NCBI GenBank assembly: GCA_016178585.1
Contig: JACOTA010000013.1
Location: forward strand, 67,183-100,094
Origin: Nitrospirota bacterium
GTDB taxonomy: Bacteria > Nitrospirota > Nitrospiria > JACQBW01
Direction of reading: 5' to 3'
DNA length: 32,912 bases
A model generated the notes under the pieces. That model searched no databases and was not told where the DNA came from. It saw only the letters and a list, made by a program, of their open reading frames with translations. A program made the position numbers and the translations under genes. Position 1 is the stretch's first letter. Each line of letters starts with the position of its first letter. Of this stretch, positions 17,437 through 24,746 are shown piece after piece.

Positions 17437-18977
17437 CAAAATCTTAGCCCTACAATTCCAATGCTAAAACCAGCGGCCACACCAAGAAATAATATTTTAT
17501 CTTCAGGTTTTACCCTATTGGCTTTAATTGCTTCACAAACAGCAACTGGCATACTTGCGGTGGCAAGATTTCCATATTTTGGGAATGTCCAAAAAAGTTT
17601 CTCGGGAGCAATCCCTAAGGTTTTATGATATAAATTTTCGGTTAATGTAACTGGAATTTGATGTGGGAAAACCATATCAATTGAGGAAACTGACCAACCA
17701 AGTTGATTTGTGATTTCCTCAATTCCCTGAGGAACACATTTTATTGCTGCTTTTTCCAGATCTAATCCTTCAGATCGAAAGAATTTATTATGGGAATTAA
17801 AACCCTCTAACGTCCCTGCTAAAGCTAATCTCCAATAAGAACTTTCCGTAGAAAACCATCGTCCTTGGATTCCCCTATTTTCTCCTGTTTTAGTCCGGCT
17901 CATTACGGCCGCTCCTCCGGCATCTCCAATCGTGTATGAAAAAATGTTTAATTTAAAATCCTTCTTAGTCTTAGGTGCCCAATCTATGGCTATTGAAATT
18001 TTTTCCCCGGACACCACTATGCCATTCTCACATCGGCCGGAAGATATCAAGCTATCCAACAAATCTATAGCAGAGACAAAACCATTACAAGCATTGGTTA
18101 AATCAAAAGAATAAGCATTTTTTGCCCCAATTTTATCTTGAACCACAACCGCTGTTGCCGGTTCATCGAAATCTTTTGAAATTCCGCAGAAAATAATAAC
18201 ATCTAGATCCATCGGGTCCATACCTGCATTCTTTAAAGCCTCTTCTGCCGCGAGCGCAGCTAAATCGGAGGGATAAACATCTGAATCTGCATACCGTCTG
18301 GATTTTATTCCCGTGAGAGCTTCAACTACTTCGCCTACGTTTTTATATCCCTTGGCATTAACCCTTAGGTTAATATCCTTTGCTAGAATTTCATTAGAAG
18401 GGAGAAAGGATCCCCATCCTATAAATTTAGAAGTGTGAGCGGAAGAACGGCGAGACTGTTTAGATTTTCCCTCTAGCTTTGAGGTATCATCCAATTTCTT
18501 TTGGGAAATGATAATATTTAAAACAGATTGATCTTTAGTGTATGGGTTTTGTTTTAGTTCTTTTACGGCAAAATCCAATATTTTTTGTTCCCATTCCCGA
18601 ATCTCAGAAAATTTAATCCCAATTGAATTTCCGCGACAAGAAACAATAAGCCCTGATATATTCAAATTACACACATTTCCAAATGAAAATTGAAGCGTTA
18701 TCGGAGTGTCTATCCTTAATTTCATGTCACAGATTACAAGAAGGCCTGTCGGACTGATATCATGTGTATATCCTCGTATCTCTTTTTCTTCTATCTGTAA
18801 ACTTACGGGAATTTTAAAAACTTCCCGCTCATGGCTACGAACTTGAGAAGATAACCGCCGCCGATCCTCAGAAACAACCATTTCCTGCCCTCTTTGCTCC
18901 GTTTTTCTACGATCATTGAACTCAACATTGGTATTCTGCTTTCGTCGCTCATAGTTTTTACCATTTTTAGATGCCAT
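17436..18977 (-). CDS. PilZ domain fused to a KASIII (FabH-like) condensing enzyme
   Basis: A 513-residue fusion. A basic N-terminus rich in DRR/ERR (1-46) precedes a PilZ-like domain (about 47-140). It shows both c-di-GMP-binding signatures, R47-xxx-R51 and D73-x-S75-xx-G78 in THDISPTGLLV. After a polar linker, residues 183-513 form a complete thiolase-fold KASIII domain. It has catalytic Cys297 in DLTNACNGF, His439 in VFPHQI and Asn470 in KYGNLATAS, plus the terminal Gly-rich FLGVAAGFSIG. This triad is that of decarboxylating condensation of acyl-CoA/ACP with malonyl-ACP. It lacks neighbours from fatty-acid synthesis and is coupled to the membrane kinase gene. AGAGGA lies about 10 nt before the ATG. 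The product is unknown; a lipid-like signal or a membrane-lipid precursor is inference. Confidence 0.88.
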   Translation of the reverse strand: MASKNGKNYERRKQNTNVEFNDRRKTEQRGQEMVVSEDRRRLSSQVRSHEREVFKIPVSLQIEEKEIRGYTHDISPTGLLVICDMKLRIDTPITLQFSFGNVCNLNISGLIVSCRGNSIGIKFSEIREWEQKILDFAVKELKQNPYTKDQSVLNIIISQKKLDDTSKLEGKSKQSRRSSAHTSKFIGWGSFLPSNEILAKDINLRVNAKGYKNVGEVVEALTGIKSRRYADSDVYPSDLAALAAEEALKNAGMDPMDLDVIIFCGISKDFDEPATAVVVQDKIGAKNAYSFDLTNACNGFVSAIDLLDSLISSGRCENGIVVSGEKISIAIDWAPKTKKDFKLNIFSYTIGDAGGAAVMSRTKTGENRGIQGRWFSTESSYWRLALAGTLEGFNSHNKFFRSEGLDLEKAAIKCVPQGIEEITNQLGWSVSSIDMVFPHQIPVTLTENLYHKTLGIAPEKLFWTFPKYGNLATASMPVAVCEAIKANRVKPEDKILFLGVAAGFSIGIVGLRF

Positions 18978-19342
18978 ATATTCTTTTTCCTCTTATCAGA
19001 TTACTAATACCAATCAGTTGACAAAAAAATTAAAATTGCAAAATAAAAAAATGTAATGATAAAAAAGGTGAGATAGGATTCTGCCGAGACTTCTTTTTTT
19101 TGATGAAAAAAGAACATAATTCCTTACTTCAAATAAGAACTTAAACCGGACTAACAAAAATGTAGGCTATTTAAATAAACTCCTTAAAGAATATCAAAAA
19201 CCTTTGATTTGTCAAACAAAATCAAGGCATTTTACTTTTAAAATTTTAAAAAATTAGAAAATTTTAGATGGAAGGTTAAATTTTTGTTTCTCAATTTGTA
19301 ACAAAAAAATACAAAATCCGTCAGCCGGTTTAAACAAAACAA
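18978..19342. other. AT-rich intergenic region before the PilZ-KASIII gene
   Basis: About 365 bp without a credible ORF, far more AT-rich than its surroundings. It should hold the promoter of the PilZ-KASIII/kinase operon; TTGTCA at about 19017-19022 is a possible -35, but no good -10 is spaced from it. A weak short CCG/CGG stem followed by T-rich sequence (about 19317-19333) may end ilvD. A poly-A/poly-T inverted repeat lies at about 19091-19113. I see no RNA gene. Confidence 0.5.
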
Positions 19343-21013
19343 TTACCCTGTGGTGGCGCCTGTTGCCGCAGATGAAACCAGCCTGGCATATTTCGCCATC
19401 ACACCGCTTTTATAGCGGGGCGGCGGAGGACTCCAGGATTTCAACCGGTTTTTGATCTCTTCTCCGGTCAAGTTTACACGCAGTTCTCTTTTTGCGATGT
19501 CAAACGTAACGATATCGCCATCCCGCAGGGCGGCAATCGGCCCGCCGCAAGCGGCCTCAGGAGCGACATGCCCGACCATAAGGCCGCGGGTGGCCCCGGA
19601 AAATCTCCCGTCGGTCAATAAAGCTACGGAATCTCCCAGGCCTGCTCCCATAAGAGCGCTGGTCACGCCTAACATTTCGCGCATTCCGGGTCCTCCGACC
19701 GGACCTTCGTATCGAATCGCTACCACGTCGCCAGCCTTGATCTCCCCTTTTTGAACCGCCTTAAACGCGTCTTCTTCGCGATCAAACACACGAACGGGTC
19801 CTTCGTGAAAAAGTCTTTCGTAGCCCACCAGTTTCACCACAGAACCTTCCGGGGAAAGATTTCCTTTTAAAATCACCAGTCCTCCGGTTTTTTTAATCGG
19901 GTCTGAAAGCGGATGAACCACCTTTTGTCCGGGCGTCTCTTTAGCCTGACGAACTTCATCCCCAATGGTTCGACCGGTAACCGTCATTTCATCAGGATGA
20001 AGAATTCCTCCATCCAATAACCTCTTGCCGACCAGGGTTATTCCACCGGCCTGGTAAAGATCGTTTGCGACAAACCGTCCTCCCGGCTTCAAATCAACAA
20101 GTAAAGGAGTTCTTGAACTAATATCCTCAAAGTCTTCAATTTTTAAGGGAATTCCGGCCTCTTTGGCAATCGCAAGAAGGTGAAGAACGCCGTTGGTCGA
20201 ACCTCCGGTTGTCGCGATAGAAGAGATCGCATTTTCAATCGAATGGCGTTTAATAATCTGGCTCGGCCGAATATTATTCTTAACCATTTCCATAACGGTG
20301 ATCCCGGCCTTAAAAGCCACTTCATCTTTTTTAGGATCCATCGCGGGAACGCTTCCACTTCCGGCCGGCGAGATTCCCATAATTTCCATCGCGGTAGCCA
20401 TCGTATTGGCCGTAAACTGGCCCCCGCAGGCGCCTGCACCAGGACAGGCGGTTTCTTCAATTTCTTTTAATTCCTGATCGCTTATTTTCCCTTTTCCATG
20501 CGCCCCTACTGCCTCAAAGACATCTTGAATGGTAATATCCTTATCGTGATAATGACCGGGCATAATCGACCCGCCATAAAGCATGAGCGAGGGCACATTC
20601 AGCCGAATCAAAGCCATCACGGTTCCGGGAATGGTTTTATCACAGCCGGAAAGGGCAACGACGCCGTCAAACATATTCCCCCGGCCTACCAATTCAATGG
20701 AATCGGCAATAACCTCCCGGCTGATAAGAGACGTTTTCATCCCTTCTGTTCCCATGGTAATTCCGTCGGAAATGGTAATGGTGTTAAATTCCATCGGGGT
20801 TCCCCCGGCGGCCCGGACACCTTCCTTTACTTTCTCTGCAAGACGTCTCAGGTGGTAGTTACAAGGTCCGACTTCTGTCCAGGTATTGGCAATTCCAATA
20901 ATCGGACGATCCAGGTCCTTATCGGTAAAACCAACGGACTTTAACATCGCCCGAGAAGGAGCTCTGTCCGTGCCTTCTAAAATCACCCGGCTGTTTTTAT
21001 TTTCTTTTGACAT
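19343..21013 (-). CDS. ilvD: Dihydroxy-acid dehydratase
   Basis: Fe-S lyase that dehydrates dihydroxyisovalerate and dihydroxymethylvalerate in valine, isoleucine and CoA biosynthesis. The 556-residue protein has the three cluster-ligand cysteines: Cys51 in [10 protein letters not shown], that of [11 protein letters not shown], and that of [17 protein letters not shown]. The C-terminal domain shows [14 protein letters not shown] and [11 protein letters not shown]. It ends a few residues after the family core, so it is full length. ATG 21013 has AAAGG about 8 nt upstream. It lies 42 nt after the glutaredoxin gene and downstream of bolA, both implicated elsewhere in Fe-S cluster handling. Paralogous sugar-acid dehydratases share the fold, but the start and ligand motifs fit IlvD best. 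Confidence 0.96.
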   Translation of the reverse strand: MSKENKNSRVILEGTDRAPSRAMLKSVGFTDKDLDRPIIGIANTWTEVGPCNYHLRRLAEKVKEGVRAAGGTPMEFNTITISDGITMGTEGMKTSLISREVIADSIELVGRGNMFDGVVALSGCDKTIPGTVMALIRLNVPSLMLYGGSIMPGHYHDKDITIQDVFEAVGAHGKGKISDQELKEIEETACPGAGACGGQFTANTMATAMEIMGISPAGSGSVPAMDPKKDEVAFKAGITVMEMVKNNIRPSQIIKRHSIENAISSIATTGGSTNGVLHLLAIAKEAGIPLKIEDFEDISSRTPLLVDLKPGGRFVANDLYQAGGITLVGKRLLDGGILHPDEMTVTGRTIGDEVRQAKETPGQKVVHPLSDPIKKTGGLVILKGNLSPEGSVVKLVGYERLFHEGPVRVFDREEDAFKAVQKGEIKAGDVVAIRYEGPVGGPGMREMLGVTSALMGAGLGDSVALLTDGRFSGATRGLMVGHVAPEAACGGPIAALRDGDIVTFDIAKRELRVNLTGEEIKNRLKSWSPPPPRYKSGVMAKYARLVSSAATGATTG

Positions 21014-21054
21014 TGTTAAACCTTTACTTTAAGTAACACTTTAAATGTGACCGT

Positions 21055-21384
21055 TTAAGTTATTTTACCAAATGACTTATCTAAAAGAGGTTTAACCTCC
21101 CCCTTTTTTTCCATTTCATCCAATATATCTGTATCACCATAAAACTCCCCATTAATAAAAACCTTGGGAAGGGTGGGCCAATTGGTCATTTGTGAAAGCA
21201 AGGTCCTCTTTTCCGGACTTCTTAAAACATCAACCACTTCAAAAGGATAACCATATTTGCTGAAAAATTTAATCGTTTCCATGGTAAAACCACACTGGGG
21301 CATCCCCTTGGTTCCTTTTCCATAAATTAAAATTTTATTTTCAGCAATTTCTTTTTTAATTTCCTGTTCGATTGAATTTTCCAT
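21055..21384 (-). CDS. grxD: Monothiol glutaredoxin (Grx4/GrxD type) with a CGFT active site
   Basis: Monothiol glutaredoxins bind a [2Fe-2S] cluster as dimers with glutathione and pass it to partners such as BolA proteins. The 109-residue product has ILIYGKGTKGMPQCGFT, with active Cys31. The usual fourth residue of CGFS is Thr here. The glutathione-binding WPTLPKVFINGEFYGDTDIL is present, with GDTD replacing the common GGCD or GGSD. The start is placed at ATG 21384 (MENSIEQEIKKEIAEN), which has AAGGAG about 11 nt upstream. An open frame runs up to 21483 through a palindromic intergenic element and is not protein-like. It lies between bolA and ilvD on the same strand. Confidence 0.93.
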   Translation of the reverse strand: MENSIEQEIKKEIAENKILIYGKGTKGMPQCGFTMETIKFFSKYGYPFEVVDVLRSPEKRTLLSQMTNWPTLPKVFINGEFYGDTDILDEMEKKGEVKPLLDKSFGKIT

Positions 21385-21451
21385 TTTTAATTTTGCTCCT
21401 TTGTTTTTTTTATTGAGACTCACGCCTACCTGCGGCAGTGCATCCCATCCC

Positions 21452-21491
21452 ACATAGCTTGCTCGCGAGCAGTTCTGCAGCAAAGCTATGT
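21452..21491. repeat. Compound palindrome between bolA and grxD
   Basis: Perfect 9-bp outer arms ACATAGCTT (21452-21460) and AAGCTATGT (21483-21491) enclose a 12-bp palindrome TGCTCGCGAGCA (21460-21471) and a CTGCAG. The whole gap is GC-richer than its flanks. It may be a small mobile palindrome or an operator; no second copy is in this window. Confidence 0.5.
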
Positions 21492-21529
21492 TTTAAAAGC
21501 TTATGTCCGCTGTAAAAACGCTCCCAGAG

Positions 21530-21775
21530 CTAGCTCGGACGCTCCTCAGGCGTATAAGATTTAATTTCAAGTGCATGAATTCTGCCATCTTTCATTGGCT
21601 CATCTAAAGCTTGATACACAAACCGCTGCCGGTCTAACAGATTTTTTCCTTTAAAACCATTAGAAATAATGGACACTTTAAAATGATCCATGGTTCCTGT
21701 TCGATCCACGACCTCGACAACCGCATCAGGCATTATTTTGCGGATAAAAGAGGTTAATGTCTCTTGACTAATCAT
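21530..21775 (-). CDS. bolA: BolA family protein
   Basis: An 81-residue BolA/IbaG-type protein. These proteins pair with monothiol glutaredoxins to form [2Fe-2S]-bridged heterodimers that serve in Fe-S trafficking and iron sensing. The diagnostic core is MDHFKVSIISNGFKGKNLLDRQ followed in the helix by RFVYQAL. The C-terminal RIHALEIKSYTPEE contains His67, the invariant cluster-ligand position. His31 lies in the loop variable between subtypes. It is the first gene of the bolA-grxD-ilvD group, with a good sigma-70-like promoter 50-80 nt upstream. The ribosome-binding site is weak. The stop lies in a GAGCTAGCTC palindrome. Confidence 0.93.
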   Translation of the reverse strand: MISQETLTSFIRKIMPDAVVEVVDRTGTMDHFKVSIISNGFKGKNLLDRQRFVYQALDEPMKDGRIHALEIKSYTPEERPS

Positions 21776-21826
21776 GTTTGATACTCGTTATTTAAAGGAT
21801 TCCAGAAAGATGCTGTTATCTTGGTT

Positions 21827-21856
21827 ATTATACTTTAAACGGTCGGTTCAGTTCAA
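21827..21856 (-). promoter_or_regulatory. Candidate sigma-70 promoter of bolA-grxD-ilvD
   Basis: TTGAAC (21856-21851) and a perfect TATAAT (21832-21827) are spaced by 18 bp on the minus strand. The leader to the bolA ATG would be about 45-50 nt. This is the best promoter match in the window. Confidence 0.5.
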
Positions 21857-21957
21857 TTCCTAACTTAACTTTCGTCCATAAAACCGGGACCAAGGCCAGG
21901 GGAGGGGGTTGGAGGAATGGGGCGTACGCCAACAACCCTTTACTAGACAAACCACCT

Positions 21958-22063
21958 GCCTGAAACGCGTTTCATGAGCGCTTCAGGCCATTGCAATCAC
22001 GACAGAGGAGAAATAACGGGAGACGTTTTGACCCGTGACGGAAACTCCCTCCTCTGGCCTGAA
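21958..22063. other. Nested inverted-repeat element with two competing pairings
   Basis: TTCAGGCC (21982-21989) can pair with GGCCTGAA (22056-22063). That outer stem stacks on AGAGGA/TCCTCT (22004-22009 with 22050-22055) and GGGAG/CTCCC (22018-22022 with 22045-22049). The same TTCAGGC can instead pair with GCCTGAA at 21958-21964, around the perfect GAAACGCGTTTC palindrome. It could be a structured RNA, an operator array or a small palindromic mobile element. I do not recognise a known family. Confidence 0.5.
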
Positions 22064-22157
22064 AAGACGGCTATTTTAAAAAACTGGGGGTGGGTAAGGT
22101 TGATCTCAAGAAAATAAAAATTTAATAAAGACGTTACGGTAAACTTCGGTGGGTTGG

Positions 22158-22198
22158 AAAAACGTTCATTCCAGGAGACGAATCCCCTGAAATGAACG
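22158..22198 (-). terminator. Intrinsic terminator of the hsp20/HPF-cold-shock operon
   Basis: The arms 22163-22175 and 22186-22198 pair over 13 positions with a single mismatch around a 10-nt loop. On the minus strand they are followed by UUUUU. It lies about 45 nt after the HPF-cold-shock stop. Confidence 0.85.
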
Positions 22199-22242
22199 GG
22201 TTTTAGTGATGACATTTTTACTTGAAATGACACATTTGACGG

Positions 22243-22788
22243 TCAGTGGAGCCTTCCCAGAACCTGGACGGTGCTTGCCTGAGGCCCCTTTTCTCCCAGT
22301 TCTTCCACGAAACGGACATCAGATCCAACTTTCAAATGCTCAAAATTTCCATTTGAAACGCTGTTACGATGGAAATAAACTTCGCGTCCGTCATGGGTTT
22401 CAATAAACCCATATCCTTTTTCTGGAAAGAGGCGAATAACCTGGGCGACCGGCAACACCTCTCCGTGGGTCTTCACAACGCCCCGCTGACGCCGGTCAAA
22501 TTCTTCCAGTTGACGCCGCGCGGCGTCAAAGGCGTCCCGAATGGAAACATAGACATCCTCATGCGCTTCCCGCCTGATAATGAACTCCTTGCCTGGAACG
22601 GTCAAATCAATCCGGACGTTGTATAACACCCCCTTCTGCTGGTGTCGGTGAGGAGCATCTACCACCACCCGGCAACCGGTAATGTTAGGATAAAGAGAAT
22701 CAAGATTCGCCGCCTTTTCCCGAATATCTATCTCAGCCGCCTCGGAAAGCGAGAGATTGTGGACAGTGATCTGTAATGGTATTTTCAT
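22243..22788 (-). CDS. HPF/RaiA ribosome-hibernation domain fused to a cold-shock domain
   Basis: A 181-residue two-domain protein. Residues 1-105 form the HPF/YfiA fold: MKIPLQITVHNLSLSEAAEIDI, CRVVVDAPHRHQQKG, YNVRIDLTVPGKEFIIRRE and YVSIRDAFDAARRQLEEF. Such domains bind the 30S decoding centre and stop translation in stress. Residues 113-181 form a cold-shock OB domain with RNP1-like KGYGFI (124-129) and RNP2-like VYFHRNSV (137-144). It therefore has a nucleic-acid-binding tail in place of the dimerising long-HPF tail. A GGAGG lies 7-8 nt before the ATG. It follows hsp20 by 26 nt and ends at a strong terminator, so both are probably stress-induced together. Confidence 0.92.
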   Translation of the reverse strand: MKIPLQITVHNLSLSEAAEIDIREKAANLDSLYPNITGCRVVVDAPHRHQQKGVLYNVRIDLTVPGKEFIIRREAHEDVYVSIRDAFDAARRQLEEFDRRQRGVVKTHGEVLPVAQVIRLFPEKGYGFIETHDGREVYFHRNSVSNGNFEHLKVGSDVRFVEELGEKGPQASTVQVLGRLH

Positions 22789-22814
22789 TAATAACCTCCT
22801 CCCTAAAGGGTCGA

Positions 22815-23264
22815 TCAGGTTACCTTCACCTCCACCGTTTTTGGTTTCAATTTTTCCGATTTGGGGAGGTGAATATTCAATACGCCTTCTTTAAATTCGG
22901 CTGAAACCTGATTCTCGTCCGCATCACCGGGAATCGTAAAACTCCGTTCGAAACATCCATACGAACGTTCAATCCGATGAACCTTTTTCCCTTTTTCTTC
23001 TTTCTCCTGATGGCGCTCTCCCTGAAGGGTCAGCACACCATCCTGGACTGAAACCTTAACCTCCTCTTTCTTCAGCTCAGGCAACTCGGCCTGAATCAAA
23101 TACTCCTTCTCTGTTTCACTAATATCGACCACTGGCACCCAATCCACCAGTGTGAGAGCTTCTTTGTCCCCTACGCGCCGGGGCAACGTTCCGCTAAAAA
23201 TATTTTTTAGCCGATCGGAGACCTCGGCAATTTCCTTAAATGGATCCCATCGCACGAGATTCAT
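22815..23264 (-). CDS. Small heat-shock protein, Hsp20/alpha-crystallin family
   Basis: ATP-independent holdase chaperone. The N-terminus MNLVRWDPFKEIAEVSDRL is typical of bacterial class A sHSPs. The alpha-crystallin domain spans about 42-140 (VPVVDISETEKEYLIQAELP, VSVQDGVLTLQGER, YGCFERSFTIPGDAD), ending with the signature AEFKEGVLNIHLPK. No C-terminal I-x-I motif is evident in the short tail, which ends VEVKVT. It is preceded by AAGGAG at good spacing and by a long AT-rich leader with a possible sigma-32 promoter. It is cotranscribed with the HPF-cold-shock gene. Confidence 0.94.
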   Translation of the reverse strand: MNLVRWDPFKEIAEVSDRLKNIFSGTLPRRVGDKEALTLVDWVPVVDISETEKEYLIQAELPELKKEEVKVSVQDGVLTLQGERHQEKEEKGKKVHRIERSYGCFERSFTIPGDADENQVSAEFKEGVLNIHLPKSEKLKPKTVEVKVT

Positions 23265-23390
23265 ATGAATTTCTCCTTTGTCACGGAATAAGTTTGCCTT
23301 CAGGAGAAAGTCCGTTTCTTAACTCCCATGGCAAATTGAAATTAAGTGAAAAGATGATCATACTCTAAAAAACTGCAACCACCATGCCAT

Positions 23391-23417
23391 ACAACGGGAG
23401 GAATCAAAGACTTCAAA
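23391..23417 (-). promoter_or_regulatory. Candidate heat-shock (sigma-32-like) promoter for hsp20
   Basis: TTTGAAG (23417-23411) and CCCGTTGT (23398-23391) are 12 bp apart, an imperfect match to the CTTGAAA / CCCCATnT pattern. It would give a leader of about 120 nt. No CIRCE-type repeat is seen. Confidence 0.3.
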
Positions 23418-23517
23418 TAATTTAAAAAATATTATTAAATAATCATGAGTTATGAGACTTTTATCGTCCCTCTATACCCTATGTAAACGCTTCCACTGTC
23501 GATCTAAAAACCAAACA

Positions 23518-23603
23518 TGTCTAAAAAATTAGACAGGGAAAAGAAGAATAGGGGATTGCCTTTGATTTTAAAAGAGATTTTTACCTGTCTAATCCAATAG
23601 ACG
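23518..23603. promoter_or_regulatory. Paired TGTCTA dyads, possible operator or long-stem terminator
   Basis: An 18-bp palindrome TGTCTAA-AAAA-TTAGACA (23518-23535) and a second dyad TGTCTA-N6-TAGAC (23586-23602) share half-sites. In addition 23529-23542 and 23579-23592 are complementary at 13 of 14 positions. On the minus strand that stem is followed by TTTTTT, so it could also end the exporter transcript despite a 36-nt loop. Confidence 0.45.
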
Positions 23604-23627
23604 GCTGTTTTTCCTTTTTGCCGCCTT

Positions 23628-24746
23628 TTACACAGCCTTTTTTTTAAACCTCAGGGCCGAAAACCAGAGGGTCGCGACCCCCATGATTAAAAGAATCGTA
23701 TACTGCGGCCATAGCTCCAGCAGACCCGTCCCTTTCAGAAAAATTCCCCGAACGATTTCCAGGTAATGGCGCACCGGATTCAAAAGAGTCAGCCAGCGGA
23801 AAAAATCGGGCATGCTGGAAACAGGGAACATAAACCCGGAAAGAAGAACGGCTGGTTGAAAAAAGAGAAAACTCGTCATAAAAGCTTCTTGCTGGGTATT
23901 CGAAATGGTAGAGATAAACAATCCAATTCCCAGGGCTGGAAGAATATAAAGAATGCTCGCGAAAAACAGGTTAAAAAAATTTCCTTCAAACGGAATCCTG
24001 AACCAGAGGAGTGCGACTGCGGTCACAAGGGTCATATCGGCCAGGCTGATTATGGCGAAGGGAATGGTTTTGCCTGTGATCAGTTCACCCGCCGTCAAGG
24101 GGCTAACAAGAATCTGTTCCAGGGTTCCGATTTCCCGCTCGCGCACAATGGCGAGCGAAGTCAAGAGAAGGCAGACCAGCAGGATGATAATCCCCACAAC
24201 CGCCGGCACATAATAATTCCGGCTGACGAGAGAAGGATTATACCACGCCCGCTCCCGCAAATCGATCGTCAACGGCCTCTCTACGACCCCAAACCGGTTT
24301 CCATAGTTCTGCACAATCCGCTCGGCATACGAACGGGCAACCATCGCTGTGTTGGAGTTGGTTCCATCAAATAAAAGCTGGATCTCCGCTCCACTTCTCT
24401 CCTCCAGCCGCTTTGTAAAATCAACGGGGATTTCTACGCCCATCATCGCGTCTCCGTAGTCCAGCGCCTTAACGATATCAGAAGGTTTGTCGGATCGCCC
24501 AACCACCTTGAAAAAGCCTGAAACGGTCAAGGCCTCAACGACCTCTCTTGAAAACCGGCTCGGGTCGTGATCCACAACAAAAACCGGCGTATTTCGAATA
24601 TCGGTCGAAACCGCATAACCGAAAATAACCAGTTGAATGATCGGCGCTACGAAAATCAGCCGGGCTAAACGGGGATCCCTGAAAATCTGCCGGAACTCCT
24701 TCCAGACCAATTGCCATACCCGATCAAACTTATTTGAAATGCCCAT
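23628..24746 (-). CDS. ABC-2 type exporter permease (YbhR-like)
   Basis: A 372-residue inner-membrane subunit of the exporter. It has one N-terminal membrane helix (RLIFVAPIIQLVIFGYAVS) after a cytosolic WKEFRQIFRDP stretch. A large periplasmic domain follows (about 45-170, ADIRNTPVF-type start, LLFDGTNSNTAMV), then five C-terminal helices from about 175. The conserved segment before the second helix, IVREREIGTLEQILVSPL, is the coupling motif of this family (YbhS/YbhR/YhhJ). NPVRHYLEIVRGIFLKG is also diagnostic. Its ATG overlaps the stop of the preceding permease by one base (TAATG). It is the last gene of the operon. Substrates are unknown; relatives export drugs, dyes and cations. Confidence 0.93.
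   Translation of the reverse strand: MGISNKFDRVWQLVWKEFRQIFRDPRLARLIFVAPIIQLVIFGYAVSTDIRNTPVFVVDHDPSRFSREVVEALTVSGFFKVVGRSDKPSDIVKALDYGDAMMGVEIPVDFTKRLEERSGAEIQLLFDGTNSNTAMVARSYAERIVQNYGNRFGVVERPLTIDLRERAWYNPSLVSRNYYVPAVVGIIILLVCLLLTSLAIVREREIGTLEQILVSPLTAGELITGKTIPFAIISLADMTLVTAVALLWFRIPFEGNFFNLFFASILYILPALGIGLFISTISNTQQEAFMTSFLFFQPAVLLSGFMFPVSSMPDFFRWLTLLNPVRHYLEIVRGIFLKGTGLLELWPQYTILLIMGVATLWFSALRFKKKAV

Larger units (their letters stand above)
21776..22162. other. Gene-free gap between bolA and the HPF-cold-shock gene
   Basis: A region of almost 390 bp before the terminator at 22163. It holds the bolA promoter candidate, a perfect GGCGTACGCC palindrome at 21921-21930, the structured element at 21958-22063, and otherwise nothing recognised. 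A 78-codon frame at 21997-22233 overlaps the structured element and the terminator and is unlikely to be coding. Confidence 0.6.
23265..23627. other. Intergenic region upstream of hsp20
   Basis: A 363-bp gap without a credible ORF. It contains the sigma-32-like candidate at 23391-23417, an AT-rich block at about 23415-23445 that could be an UP element, and the TGTCTA dyads at 23518-23603. No clean terminator for the exporter operon was found, apart from the long-looped repeat described with those dyads. Confidence 0.6.

Noticed and set aside
19085-19115. Poly-T/poly-A inverted repeat upstream of the PilZ-KASIII gene as a terminator or operator
   Set aside because: Low-complexity A/T pairing is expected by chance in such an AT-rich stretch.
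21997-22233. 78-codon minus-strand frame after the HPF-cold-shock gene
   Set aside because: It reads through the terminator hairpin and half of the structured element, has no ribosome-binding site, and has no protein-like features.
23603-23645. Plus-strand terminator GGCTG...CAGCC followed by eight Ts
   Set aside because: A 5-bp stem with a very long loop overlapping the end of the permease gene, and no plus-strand gene to terminate.
23766-24374. 202-codon plus-strand frame opposite the last permease gene
   Set aside because: The antisense strand encodes a clear ABC-2 permease; this frame is a composition artefact rich in Lys, Arg, Gly and Asn.
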